Of a stretch of 6,842 nt of DNA, positions 1 to 5,234 are shown piece by piece; position 1 is the stretch's first letter; every line of letters begins with the position of its first letter. Origin of the DNA: Acidithiobacillus ferruginosus. Its GTDB lineage: Bacteria > Pseudomonadota > Gammaproteobacteria > Acidithiobacillales > Acidithiobacillaceae. The stretch covers positions 1 to 6,842 of the forward strand of contig NZ_JABBDR010000136.1 of assembly GCF_018854495.1 (NCBI RefSeq), written 5' to 3'. A program made the position numbers and the translations under genes. Under the pieces are notes generated by a model. It was given only the letters and a program-made list of their open reading frames with translations. It had not been told where the DNA came from and ran no database searches.

Positions 1-580
1 GGGTGATATCGTCCCCTTTGGCCATGCTGCCGTCAGGATTCATCAACTCGCAGAGCACCGCCGCTGGCTCCAGGCCCGCCAGTCGCGCCAGATCAACGGA
101 ACCTTCCGTATGCCCGCGCCTGCCTAATACCCCCTCCGGATGCGCACACAACGGAAAGATATGGCCGGGACGGGCGATATCCCGGGGACGGGCGCCGGAC
201 GCGATGGCCGCCCGAATAGTGGTCACACGATCCGCTGCCGATACCCCGGTGGTCACCCCTTCCCGAGCTTCTATGGAAACGGTGAAGGCGGTACCAAAGT
301 GGCTTTCGTTCTGTTGCACCATGGGCGGCAACTCCAAGCGGGCCACATGCTCCGGGGTAAGGCACAAGCACACGATTCCACTGCACTCACGGATCAACAT
401 CGCCATGGTCGCCACGGTCAGACGTTCGGCAGCGACAATAAGGTCACCTTCGTTTTCCCGATCGGAATCATCCAGGAGAATAACCGGGCGGCCGGCACGC
501 ATGGCCTCGAGTGCCCGATGCCATTTCCGGCGGGTTACAGCAACATTACTCTTCAACAACATGGTAGTTTGAACAGACAT
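1..580 (-). CDS. ribB: 3,4-dihydroxy-2-butanone 4-phosphate synthase, partial (3' end off window)
   Basis: RibB converts ribulose 5-phosphate to formate and 3,4-dihydroxy-2-butanone 4-phosphate, the four-carbon unit condensed by lumazine synthase in riboflavin synthesis; it is cytosolic and Mg-dependent. The 193 residues visible carry the family signatures: the acidic substrate/metal loop [11 protein letters not shown] at residues 37-47, RECSGIVCL near 64-72, the segment [14 protein letters not shown] at 99-112, RPGHIFPL at 137-144, the RGHTE motif with the metal-binding His at 157, and [12 protein letters not shown] at 177-188 with a catalytic Glu at 178. The start ATG is at 580-578, preceded by GAGGAG (592-587) six bases upstream. 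The frame is open to the window edge, so only about 20-25 residues of a monofunctional RibB should be missing; a RibBA fusion with a GTP cyclohydrolase II domain cannot be excluded. It is controlled by the FMN riboswitch at 683-825. The strong plus-strand frame over this region is its antisense shadow. Confidence 0.97.
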   Translation of the reverse strand, partial: MSVQTTMLLKSNVAVTRRKWHRALEAMRAGRPVILLDDSDRENEGDLIVAAERLTVATMAMLIRECSGIVCLCLTPEHVARLELPPMVQQNESHFGTAFTVSIEAREGVTTGVSAADRVTTIRAAIASGARPRDIARPGHIFPLCAHPEGVLGRRGHTEGSVDLARLAGLEPAAVLCELMNPDGSMAKGDDIT

Positions 581-586
581 GAAACG

Positions 587-592
587 CTCCTC
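587..592 (-). promoter_or_regulatory. ribB ribosome binding site
   Basis: GAGGAG lies six bases before the ribB ATG and decides the start. It is flanked upstream by CGC, giving CGCGAG at 595-590, which is complementary to a CTCGCG segment inside the riboswitch (756-751). It is therefore a plausible target for riboswitch-dependent sequestration; this is inference only. Confidence 0.8.
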
Positions 593-635
593 GCGGGTAG
601 AAAAAGCGAAAAACATTTCAGGGCAAACGCGGACA

Positions 636-676
636 CACGGCGCTATGTCGCGTGAAAACGCAACAAGCGTGCCGTG
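636..676 (-). promoter_or_regulatory. candidate riboswitch expression-platform hairpin
   Basis: Just downstream of the aptamer, CACGGC (676-671) can pair with GCCGTG (641-636), enclosing a nested small hairpin GCGT-TTTC-ACGC (661-650). No T-run follows within the next bases, so it does not look like an intrinsic terminator. It may be part of the regulatory folding between aptamer and ribB start. Only the complementarity is seen; the function is inferred. Confidence 0.35.
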
Positions 677-682
677 CATCAA

Positions 683-825
683 CATCTTCTTCCATCCGGA
701 CTGTGACCGTCGGCCCTGGAATTACACCAGATCTGCTGACCTCGCGTAAACGCGAGCGCTCGCGGGCTTGCCTGACAACAAACAGGCTTACCGCCGGTGG
801 GGAGTTTCGCCCCGCCCTGAAGATG
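683..825 (-). ncRNA. FMN riboswitch (RFN element)
   Basis: The minus strand carries the highly conserved RFN aptamer that binds flavin mononucleotide and represses riboflavin genes. Closing stem P1 is CATCTTC (825-819) with GAAGATG (689-683), seven perfect pairs. Inside are GGGG..TCCCC with CACCGGCGGTAA (P2 and its junction), GCCTG..CAGGC (P3), AGCCCGCGAGCGC with a CTCGCG..CGCGAG hairpin (P4), GATCTGGTGTAATTCCAG (P5), and GGGCCGACGGTC..AGTCCGGATGGAAG (P6 and 3' junction). These match the consensus element by element. It sits about 100 nt before the ribB ATG. No hairpin followed by a U-run lies between aptamer and gene, so control is more likely by ribosome access and/or Rho than by an intrinsic terminator; this part is inference. 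Confidence 0.97.
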
Positions 826-832
826 AGTCCAG

Positions 833-862
833 AATCTAACACGACAAGCGCCCGATGGCCAA
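833..862 (-). promoter_or_regulatory. candidate sigma70 promoter for riboswitch-ribB
   Basis: On the minus strand, TTGGCC (862-857, four of six to TTGACA) and TAGATT (838-833, four of six to TATAAT) are separated by 18 bp, and TGT directly precedes the -10, giving an extended -10. The expected transcription start falls near 826, one base before the first base of riboswitch stem P1. This positional agreement is the best support. It would make ribB independent of the upstream PaiB-family gene. Confidence 0.6.
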
Positions 863-933
863 CCGCCGATCACGCTACCTGAAGCGATCCTCCAGCTGAA
901 TGTTCGGAAACATCAGGAAAACCACGGTAATCG

Positions 934-1593
934 TCATCCGGGATGGTCCTTTTTGCCGTCTTTCAGGCTGGCCAGAACATATTCAGCCATGACCCCGGAG
1001 TCAGGCTGTTTTTGCTGCCCCAGGTGCGCGACGACAGTATCCCGGTTACCAACCGGCTGGTTCTGGCTGACCTTCCACTTACCCATCCAGCGGGAGATGG
1101 GGATTTCTATGCCCACTACCTGCTGGATGAGACGCTCCGTAAAATCCCGAGGCGCATCATCCACCTGCCAGGGCAGGGTAAAGCCATTCTCCTGCTGCGC
1201 GGTCAGGGCGACCATCTGTTGCCGTACCCAAGCGGGATCGTCCTTGACGTGCAACGGACCGTAGGCATGAACGACGGCATAGTTCCAGGTGGGCACTACC
1301 TTGCCGGTTTCCGCCTTGGTCGCATACCACGAGGGGCTGATGTAGTGTTGCGGCCCCTGAAAGATGACTAGCACCTCGCCGTCCGGAGGTGGCTCCCGCC
1401 ACAGCGGGTTGGCGCGCGCCACATGTCCCTGCAGCACCGGTTGCGGTCCTCCGCCGGGTGCGAGGTACAAGGGAATATGATTCGCCTCCAGACCATTGGC
1501 ACCGATGCTGACCAGTGTTGCGAGGGGATAACGCTGAATCAGTGCCCGCAGGATTTCGGGGCGGGTTTCTGCAAACGGGTCAGGGCAGTACAT
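934..1593 (-). CDS. PaiB-family FMN-binding protein (putative transcriptional regulator)
   Basis: A 219-aa protein, close to the usual length of about 200-210 for this family. It begins MYCPDPFAE, as PaiB proteins typically begin MYxPxxF. The core family motif is at residues 80-105: GPQHYISPSWY, then VPTWNY, followed by a G in the next strand. A KVSQNQ motif at 174-179 matches the family's conserved KxSQN segment. The family has an FMN-binding split-barrel fold. Bacillus PaiB was named as a negative regulator of sporulation and protease genes, but the biochemical role in proteobacteria is poorly defined. ATG at 1593-1591 is preceded by GGAGA about seven bases away. It begins 43 nt after a short 59-aa ORF and ends about 70 nt before the ribB promoter. 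A flavin-binding protein beside a flavin-sensing biosynthetic gene is suggestive but does not prove a link. Family certain, exact function not. Confidence 0.93.
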   Translation of the reverse strand: MYCPDPFAETRPEILRALIQRYPLATLVSIGANGLEANHIPLYLAPGGGPQPVLQGHVARANPLWREPPPDGEVLVIFQGPQHYISPSWYATKAETGKVVPTWNYAVVHAYGPLHVKDDPAWVRQQMVALTAQQENGFTLPWQVDDAPRDFTERLIQQVVGIEIPISRWMGKWKVSQNQPVGNRDTVVAHLGQQKQPDSGVMAEYVLASLKDGKKDHPG

Positions 1594-1636
1594 GGTCGGT
1601 CTCCGCGCTATTCAATGTGCGGCGCCGTAGACTCGC

Positions 1637-1816
1637 TTACGCACAAATCAGTAGCGGGTGGACAGGCGTCAATGGGATGGCTCCGATATTGCGATATATA
1701 TCGTCAGAGGACAGAGCGGACGCCAACTTGCGGATATCGGCATGCGCATAATCTACGGTGGCGCTTTCCATCAGGAAGTGCGGCGACGGCTGGGTATCGA
1801 ATTTTGCGAGCTTCAT
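1637..1816 (-). CDS. short ORF, 59 aa; possibly truncated transglutaminase-like N-terminus
   Basis: Start ATG at 1816-1814 follows AGGAAATTT, a good ribosome binding site, ten bases after the stop of the cupin-like fragment; the ORF ends at TAA 1639-1637. I do not firmly recognise it. Residues about 17-36 (ESATVDYAHADIRKLASALS) resemble the start of transglutaminase-like cysteine-protease domain proteins, where an Ile/Val-Asp-Tyr-x-His-Pro-x-Ile segment precedes a helix. The expected continuation (a VRDxIRY-type segment, then the catalytic Cys region) is absent: the tail DIYRNIGAIPL.. runs to a stop in 24 residues. It is therefore either a decayed remnant of a larger gene or a small unrelated protein. 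Its setting among other broken genes favours a remnant. Confidence 0.35.
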   Translation of the reverse strand: MKLAKFDTQPSPHFLMESATVDYAHADIRKLASALSSDDIYRNIGAIPLTPVHPLLICA

Positions 1817-1826
1817 AAATTTCCTG

Positions 1827-2042
1827 TTATTTCTGCGTGGGTTCGCGCAACACACGGATATCTGCCATATCCACCAGATTCCATTCCCCGTTATTACGGT
1901 ACAGGCGTTTATGCTGATTCGGGTAATCCGCGACATCTTGATCCAGTCGCTGACCGATGACCAGGCACTCGAGTGTTTTCGTCCCATCGTTCAGGATGGT
2001 ATGAGCGGCACGGCGGCGTGGAAACCCAAAAAAATCTCCAGG
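1827..2042 (-). pseudogene. C-terminal fragment of a cupin-like protein
   Basis: About 71 codons in one frame, beginning PGDFFGFP and ending EPTQK before TAA at 1829-1827. The sequence AAHTILNDGTKTLECLVIGQ, then RLDQDVADYP, then KRLYR and EWNLVDM, follows the second cupin motif of small cupin proteins: PGDxxGFP, a metal-ligand-type His, N-D/S-G, LxxGxR, and the DVxxYP tail. The N-terminal cupin half (G-x5-HxH-x3,4-E-x6-G) is missing. At about 2042-2055 the reading frame runs into the N-terminal coding sequence of a transposase in another frame, so the gene appears cut by a deletion or insertion. It has no credible start of its own, and any product would be a non-functional fragment. Family assignment is by motif recognition only. 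Confidence 0.6.
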
Positions 2043-2190
2043 CCCGCTCGTAGTGGAAACGGCGCAGGGTGTCGGCGATACAGTCATAGGCTTCCTGGCG
2101 GCTGGACGCCTGGAAGGATCTGGCCTGGGTGCCGTCGGCGAAGGCACGCTGTTGCTCCAGGGTGCTGAGCTTGTCGGTATGTAGAGTCAC
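2041..2190 (-). pseudogene. N-terminal stub of an IS transposase (DDE/integrase-type)
   Basis: The first roughly 50 residues read MTLHTDKLSTLEQQRAF, then a DGTQA segment, then ASSRQEAYDCIADTLRRFHYER. This resembles the N-terminal helical region of proteobacterial integrase-core transposases, which have a TLEQ-x-RAFLxG opening and an RTLxRFxYxxLxKxDKG helix. The likely start is GTG at 2190-2188, six bases after GGAG; the in-frame ATG at 2196 abuts the GGAG and is a poorer choice. Homology stops right after FHYER, where the expected KADKGLxRRY.. helix and the entire catalytic domain are replaced by cupin-like sequence in a different frame. A chimeric reading continues in this frame to a stop at 1909 but has no coding character. 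The family call is from memory of similar proteins. Confidence 0.5.
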
Positions 2191-2207
2191 GATCATCTCC
2201 GGATGAT

Positions 2208-2272
2208 CCCAGACTCCAGTCCGCTTTCAGACTCATCTCAGCGTGGAAACACGCTACCCCGTTCAGACTCAT
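2208..2272. repeat. spaced direct repeats and hairpin, probable IS end
   Basis: TTCAGACTCAT occurs exactly twice on the plus strand (2226-2236 and 2262-2272), and a shorter third copy of its core CAGACTC is at 2210-2216. Core starts are 2210, 2228 and 2264, so spacings are 18 and 36, a multiple of 18. Between the two full copies is a perfect hairpin AGCGTG-GAAA-CACGCT (2240-2255) with a GNRA-type loop. The array lies directly upstream of the transposase stub, where an IS end with transposase-binding repeats would be expected. The repeats are seen; the IS-end interpretation is inferred. Confidence 0.45.
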
Positions 2273-2297
2273 GTGTCGTTGGACAAGGCGCCACTGA

Positions 2298-2381
2298 CAG
2301 CATCATGGCAAGCGAGTGCGCATCGGCTCCACGGTGGACTTGGCCAATACGCTGGAACATGAGAAAGAGGCATCATCGTGA
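2298..2381 (+). pseudogene. internal fragment of IstB (IS21-family helper ATPase)
   Basis: The plus strand encodes HHGKRVRIGSTVDLANTLEHEK followed by EASS and a TGA at 2379-2381. This matches the IstB stretch after the Walker A helix, typically GxRVRFxSxVDLVNxLExEKxxG. There is no Walker A (GxxGxGKTH) upstream in frame: a TGA interrupts at 2295-2297, though VVGQGAT in a neighbouring frame (2275-2295) may be a decayed remnant of it. There is no Walker B (DELGY) downstream. Only about 27 codons survive. It lies on the strand opposite to all intact genes, marking an old IS21-type insertion reduced by deletion. IstA was not seen. Confidence 0.55.
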
Positions 2382-2455
2382 CACCTAGATCACTTCTGGC
2401 CGGAACAGGCCGGCTACCCTTTTTTCCTCACGAGGTTAGCCCTGGGTTAACCCAG
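2382..2455. other. gene-free spacer with palindrome CTGGGTTAACCCAG
   Basis: I see no gene between the IstB remnant and the tRNA terminator. The stretch holds a perfect 14-bp palindrome CTGGGTTAACCCAG (2442-2455) directly beside the tRNA terminator's T-run. It also holds a short plus-strand stem GCCGG/CCGGC (2399-2414) with a T6 run at 2420-2425, a weak terminator-like structure whose T-run is displaced by five bases. Their function is unknown. Confidence 0.4.
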
Positions 2456-2494
2456 AAAAAAATGAAGGCACCTAGCAATGTGCGCTAAGTGCCT
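2456..2494 (-). terminator. Rho-independent terminator of tRNA-Arg
   Basis: On the minus strand AGGCACTTAGC (2494-2484) pairs with GCTAGGTGCCT (2476-2466), eleven pairs including one G-U, around a seven-base loop GCACATT. After TCA there is a run of seven T (2462-2456). It begins eight bases after the tRNA CCA end and so terminates the tRNA transcript. Confidence 0.92.
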
Positions 2495-2502
2495 GTTTTA
2501 CA

Positions 2503-2579
2503 TGGTGCGCTCGGACGGAGTCGAACCGCCGACCTACTGGTTCGTAGCCAGTTGCTCTATCCAGCTGAGCTACGAGCGC
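2503..2579 (-). tRNA. tRNA-Arg (anticodon ACG)
   Basis: A 77-nt tRNA with encoded CCA. The acceptor stem GCGCTCG (2579-2573) pairs perfectly with CGAGCGC (2513-2507), followed by discriminator A and CCA (2505-2503). The D arm is AGCTCAGCTGGATAGAGC. The anticodon arm ACTGG-CTACGAA-CCAGT places ACG in the seven-base loop. The T arm has the canonical GGTTCGACTCC. In bacteria the ACG wobble A is normally deaminated to inosine by TadA, so this tRNA reads CGU, CGC and CGA. It forms a single-gene unit with its own promoter and terminator. Its 3' end faces the mobile-element remnants at about 2041-2381. Confidence 0.99.
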
Positions 2580-2590
2580 GTGGAGGGCGT

Positions 2591-2619
2591 AATATACTCA
2601 CAGAAGAGAGTTTGGTCAA
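2591..2619 (-). promoter_or_regulatory. sigma70 promoter of tRNA-Arg with GC-rich discriminator
   Basis: TTGACC (2619-2614, five of six) and TATATT (2596-2591, five of six) are separated by 17 bp, 12 bp before the mature tRNA 5' end. The bases after the -10, ACGCCC, form a GC-rich discriminator typical of stable-RNA promoters under stringent (ppGpp/DksA) control. Transcription should start near 2584-2585, leaving a very short 5' leader for RNase P. Confidence 0.87.
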
Positions 2620-2646
2620 TCCTTCGCCACATCCCCCCAACCCATT

Positions 2647-3381
2647 TCAAGCGCCGCCAGCGCCGCTTCCCGGTGTGCCTTTATCCTTCGCCATTTCCGC
2701 TTTGAGCCGGGCGAGGTCGTCATCCACACCACTCGTAGCGCGCACCTCATCCAGCTCTTTTTCGGTCTGGCTGCGGCTGTCCAAGGGGTCACTCAACGCA
2801 CCGGACGCCATCAGGCCATCCATGGCCACTGCCTTGGCCTCCATTTGCCGGGTGCGATCCTGGGCGCGGCGCATGGCGTCGCCGGCGTCGTCCATGCCTT
2901 TGCCAATGCCCGTGAGCGACTCGCTGACCTTGACTTCTGCCTGCGCCGCGGTCATCTGGCTCTTGATCACTTCCTTTTGGGTTCTGAACTGCTCTATGCG
3001 GTCCCGCAGCTTGCTCTCGTAGTCCGTCAGCTTCTGCGCCTGGGCCGCGACGGTATCGTGGGCTTCCTGGAGGGAGGCGATCTTCTGCAACTCGGACTGC
3101 TTCTGGGCCAGCTCGGCACGCGCCAGGTCTTCGCGGTTGGCGCCCAGTGCCATTCGGGCGTCGGCGTCGGCTTTATCCGCCGCCTTCCGGGCCTGTGCCA
3201 TCTGGTTTTCCAGAGAAACCCGTTCCGTCACCACATCGGCAAGATGCCTTTTGGTATCCTGCAAATTGGCAATCATTTTCTCGTAGGACAAATCCAGGGT
3301 TTCTGCCGGGTCCTCCGCATTATCGAGAAAATGGTTTACCTTGCTTTCCAGTATTTCTGCGGCATGTTTGAATATCGACAT
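2647..3381 (-). CDS. pspA: PspA/IM30 (phage shock protein A) family protein
   Basis: A 244-aa, almost wholly alpha-helical, Ala/Gln/Glu/Arg-rich coiled-coil protein of the bacterial ESCRT-III-like PspA/Vipp1 superfamily. These peripheral membrane proteins oligomerise on the inner face of the cytoplasmic membrane and counter loss of membrane integrity. The opening MSIFKHAAEILESKVNHFLD is a PspA-type N-terminal amphipathic helix, followed by the conserved EDP motif at residues 23-25 and SYEKMIANLQDTK. Long heptad-rich helices span about 28-185. The C-terminus has a DDDLARLKAEM helix (220-230) and a short Gly/Ser/Pro-rich tail (GTPGSGAGGA). The ATG at 3381-3379 follows AGGAG about eight bases upstream. 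It is last in the four-gene cluster, 39 nt after the 274-aa gene. No PspF, PspB or PspC is seen beside it, so regulation should differ from the E. coli psp operon. No terminator is obvious before the tRNA promoter. Confidence 0.95.
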   Translation of the reverse strand: MSIFKHAAEILESKVNHFLDNAEDPAETLDLSYEKMIANLQDTKRHLADVVTERVSLENQMAQARKAADKADADARMALGANREDLARAELAQKQSELQKIASLQEAHDTVAAQAQKLTDYESKLRDRIEQFRTQKEVIKSQMTAAQAEVKVSESLTGIGKGMDDAGDAMRRAQDRTRQMEAKAVAMDGLMASGALSDPLDSRSQTEKELDEVRATSGVDDDLARLKAEMAKDKGTPGSGAGGA

Positions 3382-3397
3382 CAGATCACTCCTTGGG

Positions 3398-3412
3398 ACG
3401 GCATCGTGCCGT
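3398..3412 (-). promoter_or_regulatory. intercistronic hairpin before pspA
   Basis: ACGGCA-CGA-TGCCGT is a perfect six-pair inverted repeat with a three-base loop in the 39-nt gap between the DUF74 gene and pspA, just upstream of the pspA ribosome binding site. It has no T-run, so it is not a classical terminator. It could affect mRNA stability or the relative output of pspA. The structure is seen; the role is inferred. Confidence 0.4.
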
Positions 3413-3420
3413 TCGTTGCA

Positions 3421-4245
3421 TCAATCATTCACCGGAATCACCAGTTGCGGACTCAGGGCATCAACCAGCGCATCGGCGTTTTCCATGGCCTTCACCGCCG
3501 TGCCCACCGCAAAAAACTCGATGATATGCGGCTTCCAGTTATGACTGCCTTCATGCAGTTGTACGCCGGTAATGCCGTCCGCCTGCGCCTCCTGGGCCTC
3601 ATGCTGCATCCGTTCCATCGCCAATTCACGGGCGTCATACATGGCCTGGGTAAATTGCTCCATTTCCGTATTGCGTCCGACATTGCCCAGGGATTTCAAC
3701 ATCCCCTGGTGGGCGACATGGTACACACAGGAACCCATCACCATTTCCATCGGCCGGTAACCCGCCTGCAGCAGCATCCAGAAGTCCTGTCCGCTGAGAT
3801 CGCTGGTAAAGGGTTTGCCCCCCACCCCCTTGAAACCGGAAGCGCCGCTGCGATGCGCGATAGCCGTACCAATCGCCATGAATTCGAGAATTTCCTGATC
3901 CCATTCCATGCGTTTGACTTCCAGGCGCACACCGACGATACCATCCGCCTGGAGCAGGATGGCCTCCTGTTCCATGCGGCTCATGGCCAGCTCACGCGCC
4001 TGATACATCGCCTGAGAAAGAACGTCCATCTCCATGTTCTGGTTCCAGTTTCCATACTGGATACCCATGTGGTAAATACACGAGCCCACGACCAGCCCCA
4101 ATGGCTCAAAATTGGCCTTGCGGACCATGACGAACTCATTGACGGAGAGATCAGAGGTAAAAATGCCCTCATGGCTGCCCTGCGAGCGTAAACCCTTCAG
4201 ACGTTCGACGGCATGAGGAGCCAGTTGTTCAGCGGTATCGGTCAT
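3421..4245 (-). CDS. tandem YbjQ/DUF74-like (heavy-metal-binding domain) protein, 274 aa
   Basis: Two copies of one domain of about 100 residues. Copy 1 (28-129): [22 protein letters not shown], then [35 protein letters not shown] and EFMAIGTAI. Copy 2 (145-251): [22 protein letters not shown], then [33 protein letters not shown] and EFFAVGTAV. The helix, (G/A)ADG-(I/V)-(V/T)-G-V segment and GTA(I/V) ending match E. coli YbjQ (UPF0145, DUF74), a small pentamer-forming fold often labelled heavy-metal-binding without proven chemistry. Unlike YbjQ, each copy carries GSCxYH. There is no signal peptide or membrane segment, so it is probably cytosolic. The start ATG (4245-4243) overlaps the previous gene's stop in ATGA, with AAGGA upstream, implying translational coupling. 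Its place before pspA suggests a membrane-stress role; this is inferred. Confidence 0.9.
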   Translation of the reverse strand: MTDTAEQLAPHAVERLKGLRSQGSHEGIFTSDLSVNEFVMVRKANFEPLGLVVGSCIYHMGIQYGNWNQNMEMDVLSQAMYQARELAMSRMEQEAILLQADGIVGVRLEVKRMEWDQEILEFMAIGTAIAHRSGASGFKGVGGKPFTSDLSGQDFWMLLQAGYRPMEMVMGSCVYHVAHQGMLKSLGNVGRNTEMEQFTQAMYDARELAMERMQHEAQEAQADGITGVQLHEGSHNWKPHIIEFFAVGTAVKAMENADALVDALSPQLVIPVND

Positions 4246-5219
4246 ATGAGATCCTTTCGTGCAGTGGCAGCACTTTTCAATGGGTGATCAACAAGAGAAA
4301 TCATGGGAATCAACTCGTGCTGGGGGGCGTTTTTCGGCAGATAGCTGATGGCCGTGCCAATACTGATGTGACGGCAGAGAAAGCGTTCCGGATTGTCCTG
4401 ATCTCCGGCCACATGAAACATCTGGGTGTAACTGGTGTGGGCCAGTACCGCAGCCGCCATCCGCCGCCCGTCTTCGCGTAAATCGTAGAGGGCACGACGG
4501 CGGACATTTTCCTGGAATGCCGACAGGTCAGTGATTTCCATATTCCAGTAACGTGCGGCAAAGGGGGCGGACTGGGCAGCCTGCGCAGCAACGGTCCCCA
4601 TCCACGGGCTGTACCAGTCAAAATTGGCACCTATGGCAATGCCCACGGGCACCACTCCGTCTTCCAGCAGTCGTACGAACTCCAGTGCCGAAACCGTGGC
4701 TACGACGGGCTCCGCGGACGGCGGCAAACCGCGAATGCGGATGGCCGTACCGGTAACACCATAGTCCATGTCTTCGTGTTCGCCGCGGTGTACCTGCATC
4801 CGCACATCGACGACAGCATTGGCACCCAGCGCCAGGGCCTCCAGACGCATGCGCTCCACTGCCGTGTGCCAGCCGTCATAGTGCCCCTGAGTCCAGGAAT
4901 AACCGAAATGGTACCAGCAGTTGCCGGTCACCATGCCGATGGGCTGCACGCCGTGACTGCGCTGCAGCAGCAGCTCGGACGCCTTCGCCGTACTGATCCA
5001 GGGCAATCGCCCCTGGCTGGTCTGGAACATGCGGCTTTGAACGAAGGAAGGGAGGCGGCGCTGGCGCAGCGCCTGCTCCCATTCGGAGTAGCGCTGCATT
5101 TCTTCAGGGGTTTGTGAGCGGATGCCTTTGCTGGCATTCTGACCGATATTTTCTGCGGCGTGCCGGGCATCGAGAGCGACCTCTTCGATACCCTGTTTGA
5201 TTTTGTCCCAAATGGACAT
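4242..5219 (-). CDS. divergent tandem YbjQ/DUF74-like protein with N-terminal amphipathic segment, 325 aa
   Basis: A paralogue of the next gene with an extra N-terminus. Residues 1-33 ([20 protein letters not shown]..) look like an amphipathic helix that could lie on a membrane; 34-72 form an Arg/Glu/Gln-rich linker. Domain 1 (about 75-163) has [23 protein letters not shown], then GNCWYHFG, a [18 protein letters not shown] helix-strand and VTGTAIRI. Domain 2 (about 174-293) has [23 protein letters not shown], then NFDWYSP in place of the GSCxYH motif, an insertion rich in Ala (205-222), an [11 protein letters not shown] segment and [10 protein letters not shown]. Domain 2 is thus the most divergent of the four DUF74-like domains and lacks its Cys and His. 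The ATG at 5219-5217 follows a very strong AAGGAGG. It begins 15 nt after the preceding stop and overlaps the next gene by 4 nt. Function unknown. Confidence 0.87.
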   Translation of the reverse strand: MSIWDKIKQGIEEVALDARHAAENIGQNASKGIRSQTPEEMQRYSEWEQALRQRRLPSFVQSRMFQTSQGRLPWISTAKASELLLQRSHGVQPIGMVTGNCWYHFGYSWTQGHYDGWHTAVERMRLEALALGANAVVDVRMQVHRGEHEDMDYGVTGTAIRIRGLPPSAEPVVATVSALEFVRLLEDGVVPVGIAIGANFDWYSPWMGTVAAQAAQSAPFAARYWNMEITDLSAFQENVRRRALYDLREDGRRMAAAVLAHTSYTQMFHVAGDQDNPERFLCRHISIGTAISYLPKNAPQHELIPMISLVDHPLKSAATARKDLI

Positions 5220-5234
5220 AAGCCCTCCTTGAGA

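Noticed and set aside
3..655. Long plus-strand open frames of 189 and 171 aa across the ribB region
   Set aside because: They are the antisense of ribB, whose minus-strand product matches the family from end to end; the plus-strand translations have no recognisable motifs.
1909..2196. 95-aa minus-strand ORF as an intact small gene
   Set aside because: Only the first 50 or so residues have family character (transposase N-terminus); the rest is the cupin gene read out of frame.
2399..2425. Plus-strand intrinsic terminator (GCCGG/CCGGC stem plus T6)
   Set aside because: The stem is only five pairs, the T-run starts five bases after it, and there is no intact plus-strand gene to terminate. It is mentioned only as content of the spacer.
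2381..2476. Repeated CACCTAG (in GTGACACCTAGATCAC and the tRNA terminator stem) as att-site duplication
   Set aside because: The shared core is only seven bases and does not match the tRNA 3' end, so it is likely chance.
2845..4191. A 448-aa plus-strand open frame
   Set aside because: It lies antisense to pspA and the 274-aa DUF74 gene. Its His/Leu/Arg-rich translation is the usual shadow of a GC-rich gene, and both minus-strand genes have clear family motifs and ribosome binding sites.
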